Shown piece by piece: positions 47,345 through 59,151 of a DNA stretch of 64,000 nucleotides (positions are counted from its first letter, which is position 1; the number at the start of each line of letters is the position of its first letter). This DNA is from Melastoma dodecandrum. Its lineage: Eukaryota > Streptophyta > Magnoliopsida > Myrtales > Melastomataceae. The DNA lies in NCBI GenBank assembly GCA_029817715.1, contig JARUPY010000539.1, positions 4,749,501 to 4,813,500 of the forward strand. The letters are read 5' to 3'. A program made the position numbers and the translations under genes. The notes under the pieces are model-generated. The model saw nothing but the letters and a program-made list of their open reading frames with translations. It had not been told where the DNA came from and made no database searches.

Positions 47345-48334
47345 CCCCCAGCGTGTTTGGGAGGGAGCTCGAAAGCTTCTATATAAACGACCATATTTCT
47401 GGATCTAGTCTTGTGCGACTCCCTCGTGTCGTGATTTTGCTTCTCTCTTGTCTCTTCTTTTGGTTTCGGTTCAGTCTTCTTTTCTGGGTTTTTGGTTGAG
47501 CCGCGGAGGGGGGGATTCCTGATGATCGATCTGAGTTTTTCAAAAACAATTAAGTTTCAGCCTTGTCTGAATGAACTCATTAGTTGCTGAAAGAAATCTC
47601 TTCTGAGGGAACCCCCTGCCCCTTGCCGACCTCAGTATTTGATCCATCATGTTGTCGCAGCTGTTGAGGAACAGGACTTCACCGTTTTGTCCTTCACAAA
47701 AATAATTAGTTTCACAATCTCTCCCTTTTAAGCCATTAAATCTTTACAATTAAATTTTAATTACAAGTATCTTATAATAGGGTTTCAACCGACGTTTATT
47801 AATTTTACGTATTTTTTGATATAATTATCGTGCCTCCAATTCACTTAATTTATCTATTAAAACTTAAAAAAAATATATATATATATAATATGTTTCGATA
47901 TTATTTTCCTTTTTTTAATTTATTATTATTTTTAATCGATAAATAAAAATTATTTATTAAAATTAATTTTTCTTGTATGCGATAAAATTTAATATGGAAT
48001 AAAATTAAAATAAAAATTAAAATCGATGACAAAATTATATAACAATGATAAAATAAAAATTAGTCCAAAATTAAGGATATTGATATTTTATCTAAAAAAT
48101 AAAGAATTGAACTCTCGGCCGACCAGTTATCTAGGAAAAGGCGCATGTACAAGGCCCTCGGCCCCTCAAGCAGACCATGCATTTAATATACAAAATTAAA
48201 TTTTGACATAATATTCTTAAATATTAAATATTAAAATATTGTATTTATGAGGTGAAATTGATAAATTAAGGTTAATAAAATGGAAGTCGTTCGCAGCCGT
48301 TGGATCTGTGATTAACGGCCCTGATTCGGCGGCG
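47345..48334. other. AT-rich intergenic stretch
   Basis: 47345-47700 is T-rich and could be a transcribed leader. 47700-48270 is very AT-rich with a TA tract near 47870. No gene is seen. Confidence 0.45.
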
Positions 48335-48342
48335 TGACGTGT
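48335..48342 (+). promoter_or_regulatory. UPRE-like TGACGTGT upstream of the SIL1-like gene
   Basis: The TGACGTG core lies 134 bp before the SIL1-like start codon. The last base departs from the plant UPRE consensus (R), so this is weaker than the calnexin sites. Confidence 0.4.
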
Positions 48343-48475
48343 ACGTCCACCGACTTCTCGTTCCTTCTTCTTGGTCGCCTTCAACGGCCCGCCAACCGGC
48401 GTCTCCCTTCGTTTCCTTTCCCCTTCCCCTTCCACTTCCCCCGTCCCTACTCCCCCTTCGCTGATCTCTGTCGCG

Positions 48476-50788
48476 ATGGCGTGTCTTCACGCTATGTCCT
48501 TGTTGATCCTCGTTCTCGCCGTCGTCTCCTCCGCGGCTGAGCGAGAGAACATGACGGCGTCCTCCGGTGGACTCTTCTGGTCGACTGCCCAGGAGGAGGC
48601 CGATCTGTTGCGGAAGGAGGACCCTGCGATCCTCGACGACCGCGATGACATTGACGGAGGGTTCTCCTCCCTCGACGGGATGTTGCAGTGGGCCATAGGT
48701 TGGATTTTTGGATGGTTTTATTGTGGGAGCTTGTTGTTTGCGATGATTGTGGTAGCTTATTTCGGAATCATGCCTCGTTGCGATGTAATTCAATTCGTTC
48801 TTTAGGTCATTCGGATCCCACAAAGTTGAAGGAGACTGCGCAGGACGTACAGAGGATGTCTTCGGGCGAACTGAAGAAGCGTCAGGTGGAATTGAAGGTT
48901 GTCTTCGTCTTTCTAGATGCCACTCACAACTTAATTGAAGTCCTGTCAGTTTCTTGTGTGGTAGTAGGTTGAATTGTGTGGTATCAAGATAGTCATTGTG
49001 TCGCGTTGTGTGGTTAATCAATGTTTTGAAACTGGCAGATCAATGGCAGTGTTTGTTACCTGCTTCATTTGGCTGCTGCTTTGTGCTTCAGTATCGGTTC
49101 CTTAGATTTTTGCAGCTTCAGTTGTTTCGTCGACCGGAGTAAAGTAGCGTTTTGGAAACATGCCTCTTAAGGCAGTTTTTTATTCAAATATTTCTGAGTT
49201 GGGTGGTATTTGCAATAGGAGCTGATGGAAAAATTGAAGACGCCATCTGATGCACAATTGATGCAAATCGCCATAGATGATCTAAATAATGCCTCCTCGT
49301 CCTTGGAAGATCGGCAGCGTGCGTTACAAGAGCTGTTGATTCTTGTAGAGCCCATAGACAATGCAAATGGTATGGAGATTTCATTCTCAATCCTTCTCAG
49401 ATAACAGACTGGGTCTTTTTCTTTGGTACACTTTAGTTTCATTTTTACATCATCGATTGCATTGTATGCACGAATACACGTGATTATCTCCGGAGACTAA
49501 GCTGTAGAGGAATACGGTGTGCTTTCTGATAAGCAGGCAACGGAAAAGATGGTTGTGGTTGTCTGGTAGTTTGCGCTGTGTTTCAGGATTGTTTGATTGA
49601 TCAATCTTGCTTAAGCTTTGTTGTACTTTCCTTTGAAGTTATCGGTGGTGACAGTTGTGGTACTTATTCAGATTTAAACAAACTCGGGGGTTTTGCCGTG
49701 GTTATTAGAGAGCTAGATCACCCAGAGTCAGATTTAAGGAAACTTTCAGCTTGGGTTATTGGGAAGGCGAGTCAGAACAATCCTCTAGTTCAGAAGCAGG
49801 TATAATCTTTTCTTATAAGTTCGACTCCTTTCTTTTACATATTGTTTTTAAAATACTATTAGTATGCTCATCGAAAGTCGGCTTGATGTGAAACTCAGGT
49901 TTTAGAATTAGGAGCTTTGACAAAGCTAATGATGATGGTGAAGTCAGAGTTTGTTGAAGAAGCCATTAAAGCTTTGTATGCTGTCTCAGCAGTAGTGCGT
50001 AACAATTTATATGGTCAGGAGTTGTTTTATGCTGAAGCTGGAGACTTGATTATTCAGGTACTGCAGTCAAAACTCCTTTTAGAAAAAATGATCCATGGTA
50101 AAACATGTGGGTGATTCTTATTCATAATTTTGGGGATTTCAGGATATTCTGAGCAACTCAACAGAAGATATTAGACTGCGGAGAAAAGCTGTTTTCCTCG
50201 TGGGAGACCTGGCGGAATGTCAGTTGGAAGCTGCTGCTGAAGAAGAGTTGCCTTTCTTCAGAAATAGAAAATTTTTGAAGTCCGTGGTTGACCTGATGTC
50301 ATCTAGTGATCTTGATCTTCAAGAAAAGGTGAGTCTTACGTCAGAATGGCCCGTTCATTATGGTCCGTCATTCTGTACTTAGTTCTATGCTTTTGGATTC
50401 AAATATCTTGTGTTCATATCTTTGGATGCCCATGAATGTCAGTGACATCCAATGTTTTTGCCCCGTAGCTGATATAAAGCAAAAACGGTCGACAATTATG
50501 TTCATCCTAGTCTTGACACCTGGACTTGTTCATTGAACATTGGTTGGTGCGCTGACGAGCTTAGGATTGCTGCAGGCACTCGTTGCAGTTAAGAATCTGC
50601 TGCTGCTAAGAAGCACGGAAGCTCAAGTCTTCAAGGAGTTTTGCGGCTTGGATATGGCATTAGAAAGGATGAGGCAACGGTTGGATCATTTGAGGGAGGA
50701 AGAATTCCAGAAGGACTATGCAGCGGATGTTGAAGTTCTTCGCAGAGACGTAGAGTTGACTTTTCGGAAGAAGCTCGGAATGGTATGA
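48476..50788 (+). CDS. SIL1/FES1-like HSP70 nucleotide exchange factor with signal peptide (7 exons, 383 aa)
   Basis: Predicted exons are 48476-48698, 48806-48897, 49219-49369, 49672-49799, 49899-50057, 50143-50328 and 50576-50788. An N-terminal hydrophobic segment (AMSLLILVLAVVSSAA) predicts ER entry. HspBP1/Fes1-type sequence follows: LDGMLQWAIGHSDPTKLKE, then armadillo-like repeats (ALQELLILVEPIDNAN, DLNKLGGFAVVIRELDHPES, LRKLSAWVIGKASQNNPLVQ, EEAIKALYAVSAVVRNN, LRRKAVFLVGDLAECQ). Such proteins release ADP from HSP70; with a signal peptide the likely partner is BiP, as for SIL1. The last exon ends KKLGMV. A GTATGA donor overlaps that stop, and an acceptor near 50870 would give the alternative end KKLGMEMQQVPT. 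Confidence 0.85.
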
Positions 50789-51638
50789 ATACAATCCATC
50801 TCCCACCTTCAGATCTTGTCACGATTGCGCGTGCTGTAATCCCTGGGATCATATTAAATATTCATGACAGGAGATGCAACAGGTTCCAACATGATCCCGC
50901 CCCGCCTCGGCCTGCTTTTCTCCCTTGTCGCAATCCCCACCAAGTCATCAAATCGATCCGGTGCGTGTCACGCCAGGGATACGAGGACGACAAGGTGATC
51001 TAACATCACCCTCTCTCCCTGCTGACTGCCCTCCAACCACTAACCTTAGGAAAAGTATAGGTAATAGTTTCGACCTCGGGTGTAGTTTATCCAAGTCCTT
51101 ATCCAAACGGAGTCGTGGGCAAGTTTTTTGATGGAGGGGGTGGTGTGAAGTGATTTGCGGTAACAGTTTGAAAACCGACGTGAATTGTTGCTAGTGATGG
51201 TTGGTAGTAGAGGGCATGTTGCCTTAGGGTGGTACGGCGGGTGTCTTGCTTATTCCAATAAATGTGTGAGAACGACGCCCCTCAGAGTAACATCATTACC
51301 GAAATGTTTTGTTGTTTATTCGATGTTGATGTCGTGATGATCGTCTTCGTTTCGGGCATGGGCGTGGGCCCCCGTCGTGCCAGAATTGGGGTCGATGTGT
51401 ATTACTTACTGGTAGCTGTTTGGCCATATTTGTTTTTCTTTTTTAATAATTTATTATTCTGGGAAATCGAGTTGTTGATCTTGATGGGAACTAATGGAAA
51501 TTTGTCCGAGTTTACTTTATAATAATAATAATAATAATACTTGACAAAAGGAGCTCCGCTGTGTTGGAAAACAGCAAGCACGTATCCCCCAGTCGTCCCC
51601 TTTCAATTCCCACCTGTCCACTCGGACTCCTCCTCGGA
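50789..51638. other. 3' flank of SIL1-like gene and RAD52-2 promoter
   Basis: No further gene is seen. An (ATA)n tract lies near 51521-51538. Confidence 0.45.
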
Positions 51639-53125
51639 ATGGCGGCTACACTCCCCGCGACCGCCTCCGGCCTCCTTTCATCCCTCGCCCTCCGCCGCCC
51701 CTCCGACTCTCGCTCCTCCCTCCGGCTGACTACTCGTGCTTCAGGTGCCGGAGACCGCGCCGTCAACAGGAAGGCTGCCGCCTCCGCCGTCCCCGTCCCC
51801 AACGCCAACTACGTCGTCCCCCTCGACAAGCCTTTCTCGTCTCCCTCCTACTCCTCCTTCATCACCCGCCCTCTCGTTGAGATCCTCCGCGACCTCAACA
51901 AGCGGATTCCCGACGACGTCCTTGTCCCTAGGCCCGATCACGATCGCTCCTCCTCTCCCTACTCCCTCCCCTGGTAACTTTCGCTTCATTTCCTTGTCTT
52001 TCCGCCTCCCAATAACGTCTCTCCTCCTCCTCCTCCTTATTTCTCCCTGGGTTCGTGATTTTGGCCGAATCGGCGGACTGACTGCGGATTCTGGCCATAG
52101 GTTTCACGCCAACAGGATGTTGAGCTTCTACGCCCCTGGTTGGTTTTGCTTTCCCTTCCTCTCTTCGGTTTGGTCCCTCTTCTTTTGCTGTTCATTCACG
52201 TGTCGATTGCCTTTAATTACTTTGGTGAACTCCGTGATAGGCGTTTCCTGGGCTGTTTGATCTTTTGCATGCGATACTACCTCGTTCGAGTTCACATATG
52301 ATCCTTGCAAAGGCGTAATAATGATTACAACCCGTTGAATTTGATGTAGGATGGTGTGGTGAAGTCCGTGATGTTATATACTCTGATGCTGGGAGTGTTA
52401 CGGTGCTGTATCGGGTCACGATACGAGGATCTGATGGAGAGGTGTGACTCTTTTATCTGTTCATTGGCGCTAGTGAGACTCTCTATGATGATATTTGAAG
52501 TGTAATCTTGAGCATGTGGAAGGTTTTTTAGTCCTCTGGATTCCCTTTTCAGGAAGTTTGTGGGCTGAATTTCGTTCTTGTTCTACGATGTCACGAGTAT
52601 TCATCAATTTCTTAAGTGTTTTACTTGACCGAAATTTATGCATGTTTCTGGTAGCAATTGTCGTGGTGAGATAGAATGAGGCAGTGTTCTTTCCTTGTGG
52701 AGAAGTCCTGTGAGCTTTCTGCATATGCTGGATATGTCATTGATTCTCTTCTAATGATCTAGCGAGCTCTTTCTAGTTCAACCCGCTGTATTTTCTTTTC
52801 CTTCTTTTTCCCCTCTCCGTTGTCCAGACATAGGTCGGATGGACATGCATCCCCTGTGTCTTGTCTTTTATTTGCAGCCTCAGTTTCATTATGTTAATGA
52901 CATCAGTACATATATATTTTGCTTACTATTTGTTCCTTTAATGTTATGTATCTCTGCGTACCTGCAAGCTTCTTTTGTACGCAGGCACATCGAGAAGCCA
53001 CTGGAACTGTCTCAGCCGATTATGGCAAGGATATTGGGGATCCAGTAGCCGCTGCAGAAGAAATCGCCTTCTGCAGAGCATGCGCTCGCTTTGGTCTTGG
53101 CTTATATCTATACCATGAAGAATAG
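51639..53125 (+). CDS. RAD52-2: Organellar RAD52-2-like DNA repair protein, predicted plastid (4 exons, 201 aa)
   Basis: Predicted exons are 51639-51973, 52101-52138, 52350-52441 and 52985-53125; splicing is GT-AG and in frame. A Ser/Ala/Arg-rich transit peptide of about 50 residues (MAATLPATASGLLSS) is followed by NANYVVPLDKPFSS, ITRPLVEILRDLNKRIPDDV, NRMLSFYAPGWCGEVRDVIY, VTVLYRVTIRGSDGEAHREATGTV and AAAEEIAFCRACARFGLGLYLYHEE. This matches the short plant RAD52-like (ODB) family, which binds single-stranded DNA and anneals complementary strands in organelles. The start at 51639 is preferred over the in-frame 51561 codon because it begins the transit peptide. Confidence 0.93.
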
Positions 53126-54036
53126 ATTACTTTACGTTATAGACACTGGACTTTCCCTGTTGTCGATGAATAGGCACAGCTGCTCGTAAATTCTAAGCAG
53201 GTGAGGCATGTGGATTCAACGTTGCCCTAGTGTAAGTTATCACACTTAAGGATATATTCATGTGGGGAACTGCAGTTTCGAGCCTGAATTGAGCTTTGTT
53301 ATATGGGTCTTTAAATATAGTGGGATAGTCTAGACATATCCTATTGTCATCACTTTAGCTTGTTAATCTTGTCCGCGTATGCTATGGATATCCAGTGACA
53401 TATATGTGACTGTATGACGATGGAATCTTTATGGAAAGATCGTAATGGGTAAGTGATTTGATCTCAACAAAGCATATCATGTTCCTGGTTGAATTGTATA
53501 CTTTTCTATTAGTGGTACACCTTGTTGGCCACCCCATAGTATTCTGCGAGCTTCAGCGGTGTGGCCACCACATGTCTCTCTATGGAAGCATTATTAATAG
53601 AACGCGAGTTGCAATTATTTAGGAATTCAACAAAGAGGGAACATAGCTTATTATTAGGACACGCATTCAACGCAAATACAAGAACAGAAGCATATCCCCG
53701 AGAGAGAGAGAGAGAGACCGAAACTAGAGGATCTGAGGAAACGACCAGCGACTGGAGAGGAGAAACCTGCGGGAGATCAGTTGTGGCGTTGTCCTAAAAT
53801 AGACAAACCTCTCTCCTTTATATTCACTCCCCCACCCTTCTTCCCCTCAAGGCCAAAAGGTGTTGAGAAGAAGAGACATCTTCTCTTCTCTTCTATCCCA
53901 TTCACTCCAAAAAAATAAAAAATAATAAAAATAAAAATAATAAAATAAAACCCCCCCCCCCTTCCTTTTTTCTTAGAAAAGGGAAAAAAAATTAGGGGGT
54001 AATTCTTTTTTTATTATTATTATTTTTCAAAGTGAT
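53126..54036. other. Intergenic stretch between RAD52-2 and the SKS gene
   Basis: A GA microsatellite lies at 53700-53716, and A-rich and C12 runs near 53910-53961 are just upstream of SKS. No gene is seen. Confidence 0.5.
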
Positions 54037-55790
54037 ATGGGTCGTAAAGAGGCTGCGTTGCTGCTGCTGTGCGCGGTCGCGGCCGCGGCGGTGACCGTGA
54101 GGGCGGAGGACCCTTACCTGTTCTTCACCTGGAACGTCACCTACGGGACCATCTCCCCCCTGGGAGTCCCCCAGCAGGCTATCCTCATCAACGGGCAGTT
54201 CCCGGGCCCCAACATCAACTCCACCTCCAACAACAACGTCGTCATCAACGTCTTCAACAACCTCGACGAGCCCATCCTCTTCACCTGGAATGGTATCCAG
54301 CAGAGGAAGAACTCGTGGCAGGACGGTACCCTCGGCACTCAGTGCCCCATCCTCCCCGGCACCAACTACACCTACAAGTTCCAGGTCAAGGACCAGATAG
54401 GCAGCTTCTTCTACTACCCTACCACCTCCATGCACCGCGCTGCGGGAGGTTTCGGGGGGCTCCGCATCAACAGCCGCCTGTTGATCCCCGTCCCTTATCC
54501 CGACCCCGAGGATGAGTACACCGTCCTCATCAACGACTGGTACTCCAAGGGCCACAAGGCGCTCAAGGCTCAGCTCGATGCCGGGCATGGCCTCAACAGG
54601 CCTGACGGTGTCCTCATCAACGGCGAGTCCGGCAAGGACGCCAAGGTCAAGCCCCTCTTCACCATGAAGCCCGGGAAGACATACAAGTACAGGGTCTGCA
54701 ACGTCGGCCTCAAGACCTCCCTCAACTTCAGGATCCAGGGCCACCAGATGAAGCTCGTCGAGATGGACGGTTCCCACGTCGTCCAGAACGTTTACGAGTC
54801 CCTCGATGTCCACGTCGGACAGTGCTTCTCCGTCCTTGTCACTGCCAACAAGGCCCCCAAGGACTACTACATAGTTGCCTCCACCAGGTTCACCAAGCAG
54901 GTGGTCACCGCCACCGGGATCATCCGCTACACCAACGGCAAGGGACCCGCCTCCCCTGTGCTCCCTCCCGCCCCCGTAGGCTGGGCCTGGTCCCTCAACC
55001 AGTTCCGCACCTTCAGGTGGAACCTGACTGCCAGCGCTGCCAGGCCTAACCCCCAGGGATCCTACCATTACGGCCAGATCAACATCACCCGCACCATCAA
55101 GATCGTCAACTCGGTCTCCAGGGCCGGCGGGAAGCTCAGGTACGCCATCAACGGTGTGTCCCACACCAACCCTGCCACCCCTCTCAAGCTGGCCGAGTAC
55201 TACGGAATCGCTGACAAGCACTTCAAGTACAACATCATCTCCGATGACCCGACCACCGTCGCACCCACGGCAGCAACTAAGACCATCAAGATCGCCCCCA
55301 ACGTGATGAACATCACCTTCAGGACCTTCGTCGAGGTCATCTTCGAGAACCACGAGAAGAGCATCCAGTCGTGGCACCTTGATGGATACTCCTTCTTTGC
55401 TGTCGCGTAAGCTCTCTCAAAGGATCCCCTAATCAGCCCGACCGAAACACGCATGGACATTTCCTAATCCTTCATTTGTAATTGTGCAGGATCGAGCCCG
55501 GCAGGTGGACCCCCGAGAAGAGAAAGAACTACAACCTCCTTGACGCCGTCAGCAGGCACACCATCCAGGTCTACCCCAACTCGTGGGCCGCGGTCATGTT
55601 GACCTTCGACAATGCCGGCATGTGGAACCTGAGGTCCGAGCTCGCTGAGCAGAGGTACCTGGGGCAGGAGCTCTACATCAGTGTCCTCTCCCCTGAGCAC
55701 TCCTTGAGGGATGAGTACAACCTCCCCGATACCTCCCTCCTCTGCGGCGACGTCGCCTCCCTGCCCAAGCCCCCTCCTTACTCCGTGTAA
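54037..55790 (+). CDS. SKS: SKU5-similar (SKS) multicopper-oxidase-like protein, 2 exons, 556 aa
   Basis: Predicted exons are 54037-55406 and 55490-55790. A signal peptide of about 23 residues ends VTVRA/EDPY. Three cupredoxin domains follow: FFTWNVTYGTISPLGVPQQA, ILINGQFPGPNI, FTWNGIQQRKNSWQDGT, CPILPGTNYTYKFQVKDQIG, and the C-terminal QSWHLDGYSFFAVAIEPGRW. The second His-X-His motif (WNGIQQR here) and the usual T1 Cys are missing, as in SKS proteins, so it is unlikely to be an active oxidase. No GPI-anchor signal is evident (the end is PPYSV). Pollen-type Bp10/NTP303 homologues are the closest by memory. Cell-wall or apoplastic growth roles are known for the family. Codon use is strongly GC-biased compared with neighbours, and only one intron is present. 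Confidence 0.92.
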
Positions 55791-56783
55791 AGAAACACCG
55801 GATGATCGTGGGATCGATCCGCATCTTTTAACTGTGTTTGGGAGAAGAATCAGTACTCAATGAAAGGCTCTGCCTGTACTCTACACCTTTTGACGTGAAA
55901 AAAGAGGAATTCTTCATTCTTTTCATCTTCTTTATCCTTCCACAGATTATAGCCACTGTGTGCTCAAATTTGTCCCATGAGATAAAAAATCGGAACCAAG
56001 GATTGTTTAATAGATCTACTCGACAACGAGATCAAGAAATCGAACTTGCACCCCAGGAGTTGCAGCGGAAACTACATGTAGAGGACTTCAACGGGGAATA
56101 CAACCATATATACACATAGGCCTCAAACGACCAGACTTCTCGAATAAAGACTACCACAAAAGCGTTGTTCTGCCACCATAATCCTTGAGAAACAATTGTA
56201 ATCTCATCCATTTACGTTCAGTAAGCAGCCACAAACATGGGGCTGTAACAGGGAAGATCAATGGAATAATGCTTGTCGTAACTCCTCCAATGTGGTCCGA
56301 ACTGTATAACCGCTTCACAAGTACATTGTTCTTGGTATATTAGACATAACAAGACCCCCCGCGACGACTGAGCTACAGAACAAACAGACAAACATTGCTC
56401 CCAGAAAAAGCCATTGCTGCTGTTTGAGAATTCATTCTATAGCAATTGTGAATAGAACACAGGTCAAAACTCAAAGTTATATCGATACATCGAAAAGAAT
56501 CATCTGGGACATGAGCAAAGATCGTTTATTCCAAACGTTAATGCCAACAGCTTTACCTGTCCCCATTCCCTCCACCTCCTTATTGCCTTTGTCCCAATTT
56601 CTATCCGCTATCCCGGTAGACAGATGATAATTATTACCCAACTTTAATGGAATAACGAAAAAGAAATAAAGAAATGAACCGAGAGATGAGAATGAAATGA
56701 AAACAAACTGAAGAAGGACCATGAAGCCACGGTCACACATCTATTTGCAACAAACCTAAACGGCCGATTGAGACTTCCCTTCT
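55791..56783. other. Convergent 3' flanks of SKS and PURA1
   Basis: No gene is recognised. The sequence is presumably the two 3'UTRs and spacer. Confidence 0.5.
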
Positions 56784-58309
56784 TCATCTTTGCGGGGGAT
56801 CAACTGTTCGGATGTTCGCTCCCGCCATCCCCTCGAGCCAATCCTTCGTGATCTCTACAAAATGGCCAACTACGTCGTGGAATTGCTTCAACCCTGAAAG
56901 AGGGAGAATGATGGATGATCTATCAGACCCGGCAACCTGCACAGTCAACCACTTCTTGGTTAGTCTTGTCAAATATCAAAGATGAAAAAGTGGATGAGAA
57001 CAACTTGCTTGGTTAGTGTCCTCTATAATCTAGAAGAAAAAAAATGTTGGAGCAGTTATTCCAGTGACGAAGGCATAAAGTACCGAACAAATGTTTGGCA
57101 TCACAAATATGTTTTGTTATTTGCTCACCTCAGAGATCCTCAAAAAGTGGCCTCTATTGTTGCTGCCGAGGTCAAAGAAGAATTTCTTCTGGTCAACCCG
57201 AATCACTTTCGACATTCCCATGTTACCAACCTCTTCTCGTCCAGACAGTTCAACAGACCTATCCACATTTAAATCGGGAGACGGCAAAGGTTGGCTATTA
57301 TGGCCAGATATGAAGCCAGCTCCAACATCGTCCGAAAGACCAACAAGCTGCTCAGAAGGTTCAGAGTTTTGCTGTTCAACCAAAAGATTTATGTCAACAT
57401 ATATTTTTAGCAAGAACAGGACATGAACGAAACCTCTAGAGAGAAACTTAAAGGCCTGTGATTTCTTGTAATTGGAATCAATCATTGACCTGATTAGGCA
57501 GTATAAACAGCCTCGATGCTTCGTTAACCTCAGCCAAGATGTTCCTAAAAGCTGCCCATCCATCTTCCCCGGTATTCCCAGATGGAACGATAATTGTACT
57601 TCTATTTCTACTGGCCGAAGCTTCAGAAATCTAAAAAAGAAAAGATAAATGAATAGCCACCCAGAAAATTAAAGATAACTGGAGAAGTATCAAAATACAA
57701 CCAGACTTTCACAACTAGAAGCAACCAACGAATAAGTATACATAAACCACTCCATCATTCACAATTCTGAGGAAACTTTAATTACACTACAACAATTTGT
57801 GAGCTCTACGAAGGCTTCCCTCCAAATTAGCCCCCAGAACACCAAACATAACCTCGAAATTCCGGTTCCTTACCTTCAGAAACCGACCCCTCCGATTCTC
57901 GCCGACGTCGAAGTAAAATACCTGCAGAATTCATAAGAACTCAGAAAATCACTCCGAACAAAAGAAAAAGAAAGCATCTCAACCGGGCATCAGACGAAAA
58001 GAAGAGGGGAATCAACAACAAAACAAAACAAAAAAAGACCTTGGTGTCCAGCTGCAACTCTTTGCTGAACAAGTCCTGATCATCAGCACTGACGTAGTAA
58101 TTGAACAGGTCAAGGAACCAGGAAATCCCGGAGAAGGGGACGATGACGGTGGACCTGGTGGCGGACGTCTTCTCGGAGATCTTGAGGTACCTCCCCCGGG
58201 GATTCTCCTTCAAGTCGAAGTAGAACAGCTTGTGCTCCACCTGCAAGGTCTTGCACATCAACTCCACGTCACTACCCCCTCCCCCTCCGCCGCCGGGACT
58301 CCCCTCCAT
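56784..58309 (-). CDS. PURA1: PUR-alpha 1 single-stranded nucleic-acid-binding protein (5 exons, 284 aa)
   Basis: Predicted exons are 58040-58309, 57874-57921, 57490-57630, 57129-57371 and 56784-56936, all GT-AG and in phase 0. A Gly-rich N-terminus precedes PUR repeat I (LQVEHKLFYFDLKENPRGRYLKISE, ISWFLDLFNYYV), repeat II (VFYFDVGENRRGRFLKISE, WAAFRNILAEVNEAS) and repeat III (FFFDLGSNNRGHFLRISE, LPLSGLKQFHDVVGHFVEIT), ending VRTVDPPQR-like (IRTVDPPQR). PUR-alpha binds purine-rich DNA and RNA, including telo-box (II) promoter elements, and is linked to mRNA transport. The start at 58309 (MEGSPGGGG) matches the family better than the ATG at 58333. Confidence 0.95.
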
Positions 58310-59151
58310 GACCCCCCAACCCCCCCGCAACAAAAAAATCCCTAAAAATCGAAACTTTACGCCGGGGGGTCAGTAGGATGACGTCATCCGAAATGGGTAA
58401 TGAAGGGGCTACGGATCTTCTGAGGTCTGGATTATTTAGGAAGGAGTAATTGCATTTGTCGCTTAGGGTTAGGTATTTTTGGATTGAATTGAATGGTAAA
58501 GAAAGTATAATAATACAACTACAATGTCATTACATAATCAATTTGAGAATTACTACCCTTTGTACAAAATATTCTTTATTTTTAACAGGCATGAATTTTG
58601 AGGAGGTTTGTTTGTTGGTTTTAAAAATGTCATTACATATCTCTTCTCCCGGATGATCTTGAAGCAGCGATAACTCCACACTGAGCCCCAACTGGATCTA
58701 CAAATCTGGGACTCCCAATAAAGAAAAGGTAGGCAGAAGAAAGAAAGAGAACTTAAGGTAGGAAGAATTGAGCTCATAAAGAAAAGGCATTCAGAATAAG
58801 GGGGAAACAAGGGAAACAAAAAACAGAGCGAGCGAGAGAGAGAAGCAGCTGCTAGCAAGAGACTACACCCTATGCCAAACTCCTAACTAAATGAAAATTG
58901 GCTTGGAACCCGACCTCATCTCGCAACATTGTAGCCAGCCAGCCACCCCCCCCCCCCCCCAAACATACTCGATGAACCATGGAGTATTCCTTTCAGCCAT
59001 CCTGTTTGCTTATTGTCGTTATATGTGCAGTTGACTTGGGCAAGAAAGACTCTAAGAGGAAAGAATGTCCAAATATCATCGTTGTGGCTCTGCTTCAGTG
59101 AAAACTGCGGTAACAGCACTCAGTTCCTCTTTTAATACCACATGCTTCATA
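58310..59151. other. PURA1 promoter and ECT 3' flank
   Basis: No gene is seen. A run of about 15 C lies near 58946-58960. Confidence 0.5.

Noticed and set aside
51561..51638. Upstream in-frame start for RAD52-2
   Set aside because: The later ATG at 51639 begins a typical plastid transit peptide. The upstream 26 residues look like leader sequence.
53992..55377. 461-codon open frame on the minus strand
   Set aside because: It is the antisense shadow of the GC-rich SKS exon. Its composition is Gly/Val/Asp-rich with no family motif, while the plus strand encodes a clear cupredoxin protein.
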